Source: Warburgia ugandensis
Taxonomy: Eukaryota > Streptophyta > Magnoliopsida > Canellales > Canellaceae
Direction: 5' to 3'
DNA: 64,000 nucleotides
NCBI GenBank assembly: GCA_035236585.1
Contig: CP141135.1
Span: forward strand, 73,447,057 to 73,511,056
Every line of letters begins with the position of its first letter. Positions within the stretch are counted from its first letter, which is position 1. Positions 11,940-23,714 of the stretch are shown piece by piece. A model generated the notes under the pieces. It saw only the letters and a program-made list of their open reading frames with translations, was not told where the DNA came from and ran no database searches. The position numbers were made by a program, and so were the translations under genes.

Positions 11940-13820
11940 AGTATGTCTTTGGGTTTAACCCACTGCACTGACTCACTGTGCCAAAGAGGATAATATTGTA
12001 TGTTGTGTACTTGATACACACAACAACGTGTTGGTATTTGGTAATGTGAAATGGTTCGTATGAGCAAAGACTAGTATCAGGAAATGAAAATGATTTGTGA
12101 GTTTGACATGTGACTGCATACTTGCATTTCAAGAATATGTTTTAGTACTGATGCATTGATGTTTCTTCTATTTTGGCATGAATTAATGATTTTGATGAAT
12201 GTTGAATTATTTCAAACTAAATGATAATTGAATGTTAGTTGCATGTTTCAACATGGACAAATTAATTTATATAGAATATCATGATTTTGTTTATATGCAA
12301 ATGCTTCTTATTCCACCTACACAAGTGCAAGTTTGCTGAGATATTGTATTTTTTTACAATATCTCATAGCAGAGGATTCCTAACAAATAGCAGCTTACTG
12401 ACAGGAGTACGTTGATGAAAGCTTTTGACTTAGACAGGTAACAATTGGTTTATGTTTGAAGTTATTTTACCAGAAATGAGAAAGAGACTGTTATACATGA
12501 AATTTTGGGGAGTCTGAATAATTTATGCAATTGGGTTGTGACGTGGAGTTTTTGGGTGTGTTTTGTTGGATTTGATTTGTCTTTACTTGGTTAGATGTAT
12601 GAAAAGGAGACAGTCTCCATTTATGTTTTGAAATTTCGGTGAATGTTTATTAGGTACTTCGCAATGACATGGGTTCAATGTCATATGTTAGAAAAACAGA
12701 GGAAACTTTGTTGGATTTTCAATAGAAATGAGCACTCATTTCACCGAGAATCCTTGCTTTTGAGAAAAGAAAAATGACACTCGAGGTTTTTCAAAGTGAA
12801 TTTAAAAGAAAAGATTCTTCTGCGGTTATTTACACTTTAAAAACGATTTTATTAGAAATCGAGCTAGTTAAGTCAATGTCTTTTGTATTTAAAAAGTGTT
12901 ATGAAAACCTGTGTCATCACAGGTAGAGATATAAGCTTTAACACATCCTTGTATGTTATGTTTTCTTTTAGCTATACAATAATATTTTGTACCAGTTACA
13001 GCTCTAGCTTTGGTTATAACTAGACCACTTTCAATTCCTGGATTAGCAATTTTCAGTTGTAGCTGTAGTAGTTGCTAGAGGGATTGTTGTAGAGATGAGA
13101 TGGGTATTGATGCTCCAATTGCTACTGACCATTGAGAGGGAATTTTTATTGTCTAGTAAAAAGTAACATTACCCTACATTAAATTTCTTGCTAATAAGCA
13201 TCCTTGTTCCTTTAATTCAACAAATATTACAACTGTTGTATGAGAGTTCTTAATCAAGTATTGAAATTTTGTTGTCAGCGGTTCTCTCTTCTTTTTCTCA
13301 TGTTTCAACCATTAAAGAAAAATCTAGCCTTGAAAAGTAAACAATAAAACGACGCAAACAATTTTCATTAGCTGTTAGACATAATAAAAAAATCAAAAGA
13401 GCTATGATTCATTCATCATGAATTTAGCTACAACATAAGCCCTAAAAAGGGTACAAAAATTGACTTAAAATAGAGCAACCGTCTACTCCAATAATAGCAA
13501 TATAAATGCTAAAAAAAAACAACAAACTAGTTATTCTATTTATTAGCAATGTCATCTCTCCTTCCCTTGAAATTTAAGCTAAAACAAGGCACTTTGTGAT
13601 GATTGCTGTCATAAGATTTCTTGCACTAACTTCTCCTCCAACATCCTAAGCTACAAAATGCCCCTTTTCAAATTTTTGCTGCCATAGCTTGTCTTGCTAG
13701 CAAGACTCCAACTTTATACTTTTAACTAAAAAATCCACAACCTAACTCACCTTCTCAATCAAGGCACTTATAGAACTCCTTTCTTGAATTTTTTCTCGTA
13801 TTTGACTTGAATAATCTAGA
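11940..13820. other. AT-rich non-coding region, nothing recognised
   Basis: No coding potential or clear repeat boundary is seen on either strand. The first kilobase may belong to the same retroelement remnant as the tandem repeats. Confidence 0.4.
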
Positions 13821-13822
13821 AG

Positions 13823-13980
13823 GGGAACCTTGATGCAATGGTTACAGGTTCAAGGCTTGAAACATATCATCTTACAAAAATATAAGGTAAAGCTATATAT
13901 TATAGACCCTTTGTGATCCGCCCTTTCCCCAGACCCTGCATATGTGGGAGTTTCATGCACCAAATTCTCCTTTGTTTTTT
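13823..13980 (+). repeat. Au SINE copy, degraded
   Basis: The sequence matches the Au SINE order: tRNA-like head, then ATAAGGTAAAGC, TATAGACCC, the CCCC-AGACCC block, the GGGAG-TTT block and a T-rich tail. About 25 bases of the tRNA-related head are missing. Confidence 0.7.
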
Positions 13981-13984
13981 GTTT

Positions 13985-15300
13985 GACTTGAAAGCTTGAG
14001 TTCCTCATTGCTCTTAAGACACGTCAACCTTGGAGCTATGTCTTCATCGGATCCAATCATGGTGCCGTCTCGGTGTAGTTAACTAGGACATGCAAAAAAT
14101 GAAATAAAAAAGGCTAGATTGTTTGAGGGATTCAGCTCATTAGCCTTTGCATTGAACATAGAGAATATGAAAGTTCAGGGTTGTCAAGATTTAAGGTTTT
14201 CTAACTCCTCTTTTCAAGGGGTAAGAAAGAGTATTTCTTAATACTACCCCGTATTTCTTTTTTTTACTTTTTTTGGCCCATGTGGCAAGTCAACTTGCCA
14301 TTGTAACAAGTCAAATCCCCACTTAAGCATGGCATACTAACTAGAAACTAAATCCTCTCTCAAATCTAGGCCTTTATCTCGAAGCATGACAAGTTCCTGC
14401 TTTTTCTAAAATTTGTCCATAAGGCCTTTTTGAAGACTTTTTCCAAATATAAATAAGCCATGTTCTTCAAAACGGCTCGTCTAGGACCTACCCAATTATT
14501 CCATGAAATGCTTGCATCATATGTTATTCACTTGTTTTAATTTTCAACGCGTTGGAATTCACAATATTTCTTGTTTTAATTTTCAAAGCGTTGAAATCCA
14601 TAACATTTGACGTGTTTAAGTGCTTTGATCCTTTTTTCTCATAACACTTGATTTTTCGTTTGATCGAAAATGATGCCCCTGCCAATACTTTGTCTGAAGT
14701 TAATTAAACTATATTTTTCAGAGACCCGCTAGAATTTTCATTTAGTTTTCTCGATTTCTATTTGATGATCCCTCCGTCGTCCCCGGACAAAGTGTCCGGG
14801 AAACAAAGCTTTTAACATGGATTAAGAGTCAAGAGTTTCATTTTATTCTCAATTATCACAGTGGAGATCCATTTGCCCGTAGACGTGGGGTTAAATCTTT
14901 GAGCCCTAATTTTCGTATTCATCACCACATTTTCTTATTCCAAGGTTGTTTGTGGTGGTGCTTGTCCATTGGAATTCCAAAGTTCAGTTGATTTATTCAT
15001 GGGCTTGAAAAGTCCTCTTGGATTTTGTAGCCCATTCCACATTGACTTGTCCAATGGGCATTTATCATCTGGGAAGGGGTTGATCGTGGACCTTTATCTT
15101 CTTGGCCCCACGATTAGATTCTAGAGCGTTAATCACTCTAATTCGACAATCCTGATCATTCAGTAAGAGAGACATGCAAGTGGGTGATTCAGATTAAACT
15201 AATAAGCTTCAAACATACTATCCAAATATCAGTTACTGAAGATTGTGCTAAGAATAGGAAAACATAAAATACCATATATTCATGATGGGGGCTTCAGATA
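13985..15300. other. intergenic, no gene recognised; short perfect hairpin at 14,782-14,800
   Basis: The only structured element seen is CCCGGACA-AAG-TGTCCGGG, an 8-bp perfect inverted repeat with a 3-base loop. A duplicated phrase containing GCGTTG and AATTC/AATCC is present near 14,540-14,610. Confidence 0.45.
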
Positions 15301-15322
15301 AGGGGTCTCGATCATGCCGACA

Positions 15323-15540
15323 TCATGGATTTCTCATAGCAAGAGCATTAACCCCTTCATTGTATCCATTGTCGGTGTAAATTCCAAGAGATTCATAGAA
15401 TCGGTTCTTCTGCCCCTTGACCGAGACTAAGTCAAATGAACGGCATCTTGTAAGACCGGAACCGAATAAAAATCCTAAGACTTTCTTGTCTCCTTTGCAT
15501 GCTTTCCACACTTCCAATTCCCAAGGGAAGATCTTGTGGC
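15323..15540 (-). CDS. unrecognised reading frame, possible terminal exon or gene fragment
   Basis: On the minus strand an open frame runs from about 15,540 to a stop at 15,323. It encodes a peptide with normal codon and amino-acid balance, including WELEVWKACKGDKKVLGFLF, GSGLTRCRSFDLVSVKGQK and YESLGIYTDNGYNEG. It looks protein-like rather than random, but I do not recognise the family. It may be the last exon of a decayed gene. Other minus-strand frames at 15,775-15,986 and 16,379-16,577 could be earlier exons, but I cannot support splice joins. Confidence 0.3.
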
Positions 15541-15544
15541 AGAA

Positions 15545-15774
15545 GGGAGTCTTAGCTCAACGGTAAAATTGATGTCGCGTGAAAGGTTTAAGGAGTAAAA
15601 ATAATCTCTTATAAAAATACAATATAAGATTATATACTATAGACTCTAGTGGTCTGATTCTTTAAGATATGAAAATAGTTTCGTGCAAAAATATAAGATA
15701 AGGCTATGTACTATAGACCTTTGTAGTTTTACCTCTTCCCCGAATCTCACGTACGCAAGAAACTGCCTTTTTTT
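15545..15774 (+). repeat. Au SINE copy with duplicated middle segment
   Basis: The head GGGAGTCTTAGCTCAACGG begins at 15,545. The central TATAGAC/GGTCTG part occurs twice (about 15,600-15,665 and 15,668-15,735) and the copy ends in a T-run. It is either an internal duplication or one SINE overlapping another. Confidence 0.7.
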
Positions 15775-15999
15775 GCTCGGGCCATAATAAGTCTATCACA
15801 AGCATGCAAGCTCACATGGCAGACAGTAAAACTTTGATTAGAAGATGGCAAAAGATGAAAAGATGTCATTGCACAATCTAAGAGAATTGCAACTTTCAAT
15901 CCGTCGTTGAAAAATCTGTCTTCGTACGAACCATTAAACCCGCAGATTATGAACAGGCTACTGGTACGGTTTTGGTCCCACTCCAAATGGATATCTCAC

Positions 16000-17640
16000 C
16001 CGCAAGATACAGTGGAACAAGAATCAATTGTTGATATTGTTCAAGCGAAATCCTTAACCAGGCCCCATGGATCAAAGGGTCTAAGATGGTCCTATCGACA
16101 TAAAATCAGAAGCAACAGGACCGATTTGTAGATCCATCAGTTTAAAGGATTTGATCGTGATATTTGGGCCTCAAAAAGTGATTGTCATCAAGGAGAATGA
16201 TCATGCCTCTCTTAAGAAAGCAAGATCGGACATGACTCCATTGTAACTTAGACTCGAAAATGGGCATTAAACAAGAAAATCACACTTTAATAAATGGATT
16301 CTGATGGGACCAACAAGTGAAGGTCCCAGATACACTAATTACTCTGTCGGTGGCCCCACTAAAGACTTATCAAAGTAAACCCTCTCGCAGTATTGAAAGA
16401 AGATCCAAAAGAGTACTTGTCAGAGTTGACAAGCATGAATCTGTCATTATCATCAAGATGCAATCTCCCCCACCTATAAATGAACGGATTGGATGAATCA
16501 AAAGAAGAAAGAGAAGACAAAACCCCACACGGAATTTCCATATTCTTCTTCATCGCAAACGCCACCATGAAAGCCACAATTTCTTAGTCTGATAGAACTT
16601 GGAAGTTTTCAGCACAAAACGCGTGATGGGATGACAAGCGTGTTTCATACTTCGTGACATGAGTAGCCTTCCAATAATTGGGAAGCTTTCAACCACATTT
16701 GTTATAATTAAAGTTATTTTTGATGTTTAACTTTGAAAACTACCTTATATTTTTAGAATATTTTTGTATTTTTTCTCAAGCTGTTGCATTTTGATCATTC
16801 TTGCGGGTGAGTCACACGAAAGTGACACCGTCGACCGGCCGGAACGTCGCTTTATGCCGACGAGGACGGTATAGGACATGTCGATCGGGTCGTGTTAACA
16901 ATCCAAGAGAGAGTTCTTCGGCGTTTATGTAGCCGGAATTTGGGATTAATATATAGGAGAATGGTTGATTAATATGAATGTTTTTAATTTGATATTTATA
17001 AGTAAATTAAACTATGAGCACGAGTTTGATCGAACGACTAATATCAAATAAAATGGCATGAATCAAGCAGAGGTCACGGGTTCTTGGCAAGATGGAAAAT
17101 TAAAAATTTAGGAGTAAATCTACATTAAAAATAAAAATAAACTTTTATTTGGTTCCATTTGTCTTCTTACTATTAATACTCTCACAAAAGGTTTAATGGC
17201 TTTTACATCATCCAAGAGGCAATATCCCCAACGCCAACCCTTGGATTGGGACTCTTGATTGAAAGCAAATGTCTTAGTCATCTCAACTACACATACATGT
17301 GATCGCTTCAAGCCATCAATCTCGATGTTTATAGACCACCCTTGTAAAATGTATCCTCCGACACCCTTTCTGGACGAGCAAGCACCTTATATCTCCTAAA
17401 AAGATATGATGCACTATCACGAACTCATGACCTACTTACAAGAGAGGCGTCTCAACTTAACCATTAGATTATATTGGCTTGTGTGCTATGTAATAAGAGA
17501 ATTTGCATATAATTTTTTTTAATAGAATTTTGAGAGAAAAAAAAAAAGAAAAAAAAAAAGAGAAAAATTTGCATGAATAAGCATGAACTTAAGGCCCCAG
17601 AAGTCCCAAAAAGTGGGTCCTAGTTTTAGCGTAAGAACTC
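16000..17640. other. intergenic with a GC-richer island at 16,800-16,930; no gene recognised
   Basis: The 16,800-16,930 stretch is noticeably GC-rich compared with its flanks and is rich in CG dinucleotides (GTCGACCGGCCGG and nearby). No reading frame or known repeat is recognised there. Poly-A-rich sequence occurs at about 17,535-17,565. Confidence 0.4.
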
Positions 17641-17649
17641 CTTCATGTA

Positions 17650-17859
17650 TTAATCGTATCTAAAGTCTTCAATTTCGTTTTCGACGCGCAATCTAAGTGC
17701 TTTTTCCACAAACTTGTGTCTTCTCTGCAATTCCCTCTTTTCTTTCTCTAATTTTTTGGTTTTCCTTTTTCTTGTTATTCTGCCATTATCACTTCCTTGC
17801 CTAGAATTTAGTGGTGGGTAATTAGAAGTTTCATATGTGGGTTCATGGGTTGGTGTCAT
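17650..17859 (-). CDS. small basic reading frame, doubtful
   Basis: A 69-codon minus-strand frame encodes a lysine/arginine-rich peptide (RKRKTKKLEKEKRELQRRHK) that could form a basic coiled coil. Its start overlaps the adjacent SINE. No homology is recognised. It may be a chance frame or a gene fragment. Confidence 0.15.
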   Translation of the reverse strand: MTPTHEPTYETSNYPPLNSRQGSDNGRITRKRKTKKLEKEKRELQRRHKFVEKALRLRVENEIEDFRYD

Positions 17860-18004
17860 GGTAGAGTTGTCCTAGTGTGACTTTGAGGTCATAGGTTTAA
17901 GACATGGAAATATAGCTTATTTCAAACGAGAAGATAAGGCTGCATACTATTAACTTTTGTGGTCCGCCCCTTCTTCGGTCTTCGGTCGTGCATGAGACTG
18001 CCCT
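17850..18004 (+). repeat. Au SINE copy
   Basis: The head GGTGTCATGGTAGAGTTGTC is followed by the box-B-like GGTCATAGGTTTAAG, the GGTCCGCCCC block and a 3' GAGACTGCCC end. Confidence 0.75.
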
Positions 18005-18119
18005 AATTATTGGTTCATATCAAGACTTCGTTGTATCCTTAAAGTGAATTTCACTATTGTTTGGTATTATACATATCAACATCTACCGTTACTACGCAAA
18101 ATCACTGATTAATACCCAA

Positions 18120-18720
18120 CTCATAGTAACTTCACCCACATGCCTTAACGACTAAGATTTCTTGGATAGTCGACTAAATAAATGGGCGCACTTTGATCTA
18201 AGCATGGTCCTAAAAAGCTTGATCTCGACAATGCAATTAGCCGTACTATTTGTCGACAAGTATAGATCAATGTTTATTCCTCGATCAATAACCAACTAAT
18301 GAACTCACAATCATAATTATAAAGTTCGGATTGAGAGAAAGTCATAAAGGCAAAAAATGGTAAAATTCAAAAAATATTTGGAAAAAATTGAAAAAAAAAG
18401 TCAGGAAAAACAAATTACAAGGATATAAATTTAATCTTATAATTTGCATTTTTCACTTGAACTACAAAAAAATTGTGACTTTGATATTATAATCTTCAAA
18501 TCTGGGTTTAATTTCATAAATTTATGGATTAATTTGGTGAATCTCCACCAAACTTGGAAACTTCTGAATTATTCAAGGAAAAAATAGGGAGATCAAAAAG
18601 TAGAGTCTTTTTTTGAAAAAATTTCAGTTAAGAGCATTCCTTAGTGAGTAAGATTTCTTGGTGGGGCAATACAAAGATGGACCCACTTTGAGGTAATCAT
18701 GGGCCTAAAAAGCTTGATTC
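18120..18720. repeat. diverged direct repeat pair upstream of the DUF1666 gene
   Basis: Segments at about 18,135-18,230 and 18,628-18,720 share the phrases TAAGATTTCTTGG, a GG-CCACTTTGA-like block and CCTAAAAAGCTTGAT in the same order, about 490 bp apart. The rest of 18,005-19,180 is AT-rich and non-coding; the part next to the gene is presumably its promoter and 5' UTR. Confidence 0.55.
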
Positions 18721-19184
18721 AGCCCAAACTTTGTGAGAACTGATGAAGATCCCGTAAAGAAAATATAAAGAAAAATGAAAAAGGAAGTACAAGGATTTGG
18801 TCCTGAAAACTATGCAGAAAATAAAACCAAAGAGAAAAAAAAAAAGACTTTCCAACTATCTAAATCTGCTGACTTGCAAAGGCCATAATAACAGCCCTGA
18901 AAAATCTGAGTAACCAGCATCAACAAGCTGCCAAGTCGGTCACATGTTACTTTCTCTCCTCAAACCTCGCCTAGCATCCCCATTAATATCGCTAAATTAG
19001 GTCAGATCTCTGCTTCCTTCAAATGGAATTCATCAGAAAGTTCTCATATTCTTACTCGGAAATCCTGTTTTAAGGTAGCAAGTCGTTTATCCTCTGCAAA
19101 AATTCCATGGGAGAATGAGTACGTTCATGAATTATTCCTATTCCATCTTAATTTCAGAACCAACTCGTCGGTTGGATTGAATTG

Positions 19185-22100
19185 ATGGGTACCCAGAAGA
19201 TGTTTCCGTTCAATAAGCATCAGGATTTGGTGAAGGGAGGTTCTCTGAATGAAGTTCTTATGAGAAGAATGGCTCTGTTTGTCAGTACTTGCTGGAGTTT
19301 GATCAGCAGTTCTATGTTCTATCTCATCACTTTCATTACCAGATACTTGTTCAGGTACCGAAATTTTGTTACTCAGTCGTTCTTGATTGATTTCGAAGTT
19401 CCTTTTTCCTTAACTATTTGTTCCTCCTTTAGCAGATTTCAGATAGAAAACATCTCTCAAGATGGTGAATCCAAAGGCAATCAGATCACTCCTTCGACAA
19501 CGATGAACAGTTCGAGAAATATCGATCCAGTACCGGATATTATAAAGCTTGAGAATTCAGATTATGACGGCTTCAGTGAGAAGGAGACGCCCACTTTCAC
19601 TTTTAAGTTTCAGTTTCAAAGGTATGAAGATATCCTAAGAAGCATCGATAAATCAGAAGTTCATGTAGGCGAAGGAAACTCGTCGATTACTGATGAGTTT
19701 CAGAGTTCTCAAGATATTCTAAGAAGCATAGAGAAGCCAGAAGCACATGTTGATCAAGGAAATTCGTCGGCTACGGATGAGTTTCAGATTTATGAAGATG
19801 GCCTACAAAGTATAGAAAGATCAAAAGTTCATGTCGGTGAAGAAATTCCATCGACTACCGATGTTCGCAAGTACAGTTTCATGTCTGATAAAGAGTTCAC
19901 AGGTTTCATAGAGGAACCAAAAATTCTGACAATTAGTAGCAGAGAATCAGATATCAGTACACGGACTAACACTTTCAGTAACGAGGAGATAGTCAATAGC
20001 GAATTCGGAGATGAATTCACGTTGGGGAAGGGATTTCGGCAATTTGAAACAAAAATTGAAGCAATTCATGAGGAAGTACACGAAGATACCAACTTGGATC
20101 CAGCAACAAGTGAAGAGAAGTCGAAGCAATCAGCAGCTGTAATGTTTAGTGAGAAGACTGAGAAATCAGAAGAGGTAATATCTTCTGAAGACATCGAGGG
20201 AGACATCTCAGATGAAATTAAGTTTTCGGAGAAGGACTTGTTCCATTTCGATTCGGACGCGGATTCGATTGACTCCAGTGATGGGTATTCGATTAAGAAT
20301 CACATATTAGATTCAAGTAGTGATGCCTTTCTATCCGAGGAGGAATTCCGCGAACCCGAAAAATCAGAGACTCAAAAGAATCAGAAGGAAAACGAACTTG
20401 TGATGAATTTTGGTGGAGAAAAGGAAGAACTGGTGGAAGAAATCGAACTTCCAGAAGACTCCCATTTGGAGAATTCAGGTGAATCCGAGATAGAAGCCAT
20501 CGATTTCGGCGATGGTTCATCGGTTATGTTTCAAATGAATGATTTCAATCCATACATTTCGGACGCAGATTCAATTGATTTTAGTGATGATGATGTCCCT
20601 TCCGTTATTAACCACATCAATTATTTAGACCTTTCCGACGCATTTAGTTCCGATGATGATTTTCAGAAACCGAAATCAGAATCCGAAGATACCAAAACAG
20701 AAGACACTACACCCCCAGATGATGCTCAAAAATCAAATGCCCATTTATCGTCAGCGGGATCTACTACTTTCACCAATTCAGAAGCCATCAACAGAGAAGA
20801 AACAGAATCGGCACATGATTCCGAAGAAGCCCATCAGCAAAATGTATCGAATTCGGACTGCGACGAAGGGGACGGATTGGAGTCTCTTTGGGAACATCAG
20901 GATTTGATTGAGCAGCTGAAAATGGAGCTGAAGAAAGCGAGGTCAATCGGGCTTCCGACGATCTTAGAAGAATCCGAAAGCCCAAAGATCATCGACGATT
21001 TGAAGCCATGGAAGATTGAAGAGCAGGAGAATCCATTGGATGAGCTGCAAAAGTTCTACAAGAGTTACAGAGAGAGGATGAGAAAGTTTGATATCTTGAA
21101 TTATCAGAAGATGTATGCAATAGGTGAGTAAAGGCTTTCCTTTTATTTCTTTTGTTTGGTTCCCTTACGGTACACAGGCGTATTTAGCTTCGGCTACCAG
21201 TTTTTGGTAGTTGGTAAATGCCAAATGTGGTCACCAAACTACCATATGTTCTGTTGTTTTACCATTGACTTTAGAGATATCCAATCCATCCATCTAGTGG
21301 GGTCCAATCTAGTATCTGCAAAAAAGCATTGGATGGTCTTGATCATCTAGTGAAGAATCTTTTTGGTTGCATTAGCTAGAAAATGCACAAAAAATATTCT
21401 CCATTTGATGAACCTTAGGGAAAGAAAGATGCCTCAGAAAGTGCAGAAACAACTGTTCCAAACCATTAACGATTTGATTGTGATGGATCATCAATCAGCT
21501 TGGACCCATATGTACATTTAGCTGCAGGCAATAAGCCAGTTACCATAGAGGTAAAACTTCAAATCCAAGGGCCGAAATTGATATGAAATTGCTTCTTAAG
21601 AACACTTGACCCGCTTGATCTCGGGTGATTGAAGATCCAATCATGGACACACTAGATAAACAGCGGAGATCAATCAGAAGTGGGGCCCACAAACTCACAG
21701 TCGTTCCTCCATGATCCGTTCGTTGTCACTAAAATGCTCCTCTTAATCTTATTGATCAGGTTTTCTCCAGCTGAAGGACCCGCTTCAATCAAAATCATCT
21801 CGAAAACCGGCGATCGCGTCGCTTCTATCGCAGAATCTGTGGCTACGAAAGCGCCGGAAATCCGACTCGGACCCATCGGCAAAGTTTGTCAAGGAGCTCG
21901 AGAGTGACTTGGAAATGGTGTACGTAGGGCAAGCATGTCTCTCATGGGAGTTCCTACATTGGCAGTACCGGAAGGTCCTCGAGCTGCCGGAAACCGACCC
22001 GCACAGAAGCCGGCAATACAATCAAGTCGCCGGCGAGTTCCAGCAGTTCCAAGTGCTAGTTCAAAGGTTCTTAGAGAACGAACCGTTTCAAGGCCCCAGA

Positions 22101-23442
22101 GTTCAAAATTACGTCAAAAACCGATGTGTTCTACGAAATCTACTACAGGTTCCAGCAATCAGAGGTAACGATGAATTGCCGAATGGGGGGGTAAATTAGT
22201 CATTTTATAATTTATTACTTGATAGGATAATGACCAACTTCTGCATGCATGTGATTGAATACTTAGATGATCTTGACCGTCCATTTTGTTGGGTCCAATG
22301 GGCGGATATGCCACAGCACAAAGATGAGACTGACTTCAGCAGTTAGTGGATTTCTATCTACTTTGAGCTGCTTATGGATGTTTAGGATCATTCAATCAGT
22401 TGGATTTTTCTGGTGGGCCCTTCCACCACAGGATCCATCATAAGGATCGGATCATCTGACCGTACAATTTTATTGATCAAAATTGATGAGTTGTATGAAG
22501 ATCTAATTACATTGCATTTTAGAGGATTGTTTTAAGGACAAAGTGGAGGGAAGGAGACGAGGCAACGATGCGATCACGAGTGAAATGCTGGCCCGCAATT
22601 TAGAGGAACTGATGCGGATTTTCTGGGAGTTCATCAAGGCAGACAAGGATGAATCTGGTTTGATCTTGAAAGGGTTATGTTCTAGTCAACCAGAGCTTCA
22701 AGATCCTGCAGATTTAGAACTCTTCGTTGATCTCCAATCAACTCTTCAAAAGGTAATCCATTTTTTCCCTCTAATCTGACCATGATGATTTGAAGAGACC
22801 CATCTGATCAAATAAGCAGAAAAGACATACAATGGCACGGGGCCCAACCCACTGCAATACATGGCATAGGTCTGTGGCTTGTGGGACCTGCCATGGATAA
22901 TCTAAAAAGGACAGCTCTGGTGCACAAAGCTCCTGCATATGTAGGTTTCGAGAAAGGGGTGGACCAAAGGGGTCTATAGTACACAATCTTAACTTACATC
23001 TTTACAATAGGCTATTTCTACACCTTAAACCCGTTACCTCAAGGTCACATGACGACAACTTTACTATTATGTCAAGGCTCTCCTTTCTGTCATGAATAAT
23101 CTATGACACAAAAATATCATTTTCCGTCAACTTATCATCCGTTAATCTGATGATTCTAATCACCAGTGGCTTTTCCTTGTTATACAGAAAGAGAAGAGAT
23201 TGAAGGACTTGGTGAGAACAGGCAATTGCATAGTGAGGAGATTCCAAAAGCATCAAAATCATGACAGATCAGGTGCAGCCCTTTTCTTCTCACAGGTTGA
23301 CATGAAATTAGTCTCAAGAGTGCTGAAAATGTCAAGACTAACAACTGATCAGTTGGTCTGGTGTCATAAGAAATTGAACAAAATTTCCTTTACAGACAGG
23401 AAGCTTCATAGAGAACCATCGTTTTTGCTATTTCCATGTTGA
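19185..23442 (+). CDS. DUF1666 family protein (five coding exons)
   Basis: The coding exons I infer are 19,185-19,354, 19,436-21,123, 21,760-22,164, 22,523-22,752 and 23,188-23,442, all with GT-AG borders and consistent phases, giving about 915 residues. The C-terminal third (LKPWKIEEQENPLDELQKFY, SYRERMRKFDILNYQKMYAI, MVYVGQACLSWEFLHWQYRK, then PDSLQ-like and CHKKLNKISF blocks) matches the plant DUF1666 proteins, whose biochemical role is unknown. The N-terminus has one hydrophobic segment (about residues 28-55), which could anchor the protein to a membrane. The long middle (about residues 80-600) is acidic, Ser/Glu-rich and probably disordered; it holds three 28-residue tandem repeats and two copies of an acidic module. 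An ATG at 19,185 is preferred over the upstream TTG. The acceptor-like TTTCAG just before suggests a 5' UTR intron. The first intron is only 81 bp and in phase, so its retention would still give an open frame. Assignment to the family is firm; exon 3's start is the least certain border. Confidence 0.85.
19355..19435 (+). other. short in-phase intron of the DUF1666 gene
   Basis: It starts GTACCG, has CCTTAAC as a good branch site, then a pyrimidine run and TTTAGCAG. It is 81 bp with no stop in frame. Removing it joins YLFR to FQIENIS, which restores the pattern expected after the hydrophobic segment; keeping it adds 27 residues. Confidence 0.65.
19620..19871 (+). repeat. three tandem 84-bp coding repeats in the DUF1666 gene
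   Basis: Units at 19,620, 19,704 and 19,788 each encode 28 residues of the form xYEDILRSIEKSEVHVGEGN followed by SSxTDEFQ. The second copy differs from the first at few positions and the third is more diverged. The spacing is exactly 84 bp. The repeats sit at about residues 119-202 of the spliced protein. Confidence 0.9.
22904..23083 (-). repeat. Au SINE copy in intron 4 of the DUF1666 gene
   Basis: Read on the minus strand it shows the Au head (GAGAGCCTTGACATAATAGT), the GTGACCTTGAGGTAACGGGT box region, the TATAGACCCC block and GGAGCTTTGTGCACC. It is antisense to the host gene. Confidence 0.8.
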
Positions 23443-23445
23443 AAT

Positions 23446-23700
23446 ATATATATACAAATTTTGTCATTTACGTTCTTCATTTGTGATTATGTGTGTGTGT
23501 ATATATATATTAGTGTAATCCGTCGCTTAGTTGCCCATTTTTTCCATCATTTAGCATGATTTTTATACGCGTTTTCAACGCAAAAGAACTTGCTAACCTC
23601 CTTGAACCATATAAACATGCCTGAATTCATGTTGGGCCCTTTATTGTTCATTTGACAAAGTAATATGACCCGAAGATTGAATCCTAATATGCCTCGGGAT
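23446..23700. other. 3' flank of the DUF1666 gene
   Basis: AT-rich sequence with a GT/AT dinucleotide patch at 23,489-23,510; the 3' UTR presumably lies here. No poly(A) site is assigned. Confidence 0.4.
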
Positions 23701-23714
23701 GATATACTTTTTTA

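Noticed and set aside
14782-14800. Perfect 8-bp hairpin as a terminator or operator
   Set aside because: Isolated short palindrome in intergenic plant DNA, with no adjacent gene; likely chance or repeat debris.
19829-20985. Several minus-strand and shifted frames within the DUF1666 exon
   Set aside because: They are shadows of a long biased coding sequence; no independent domain or start context.
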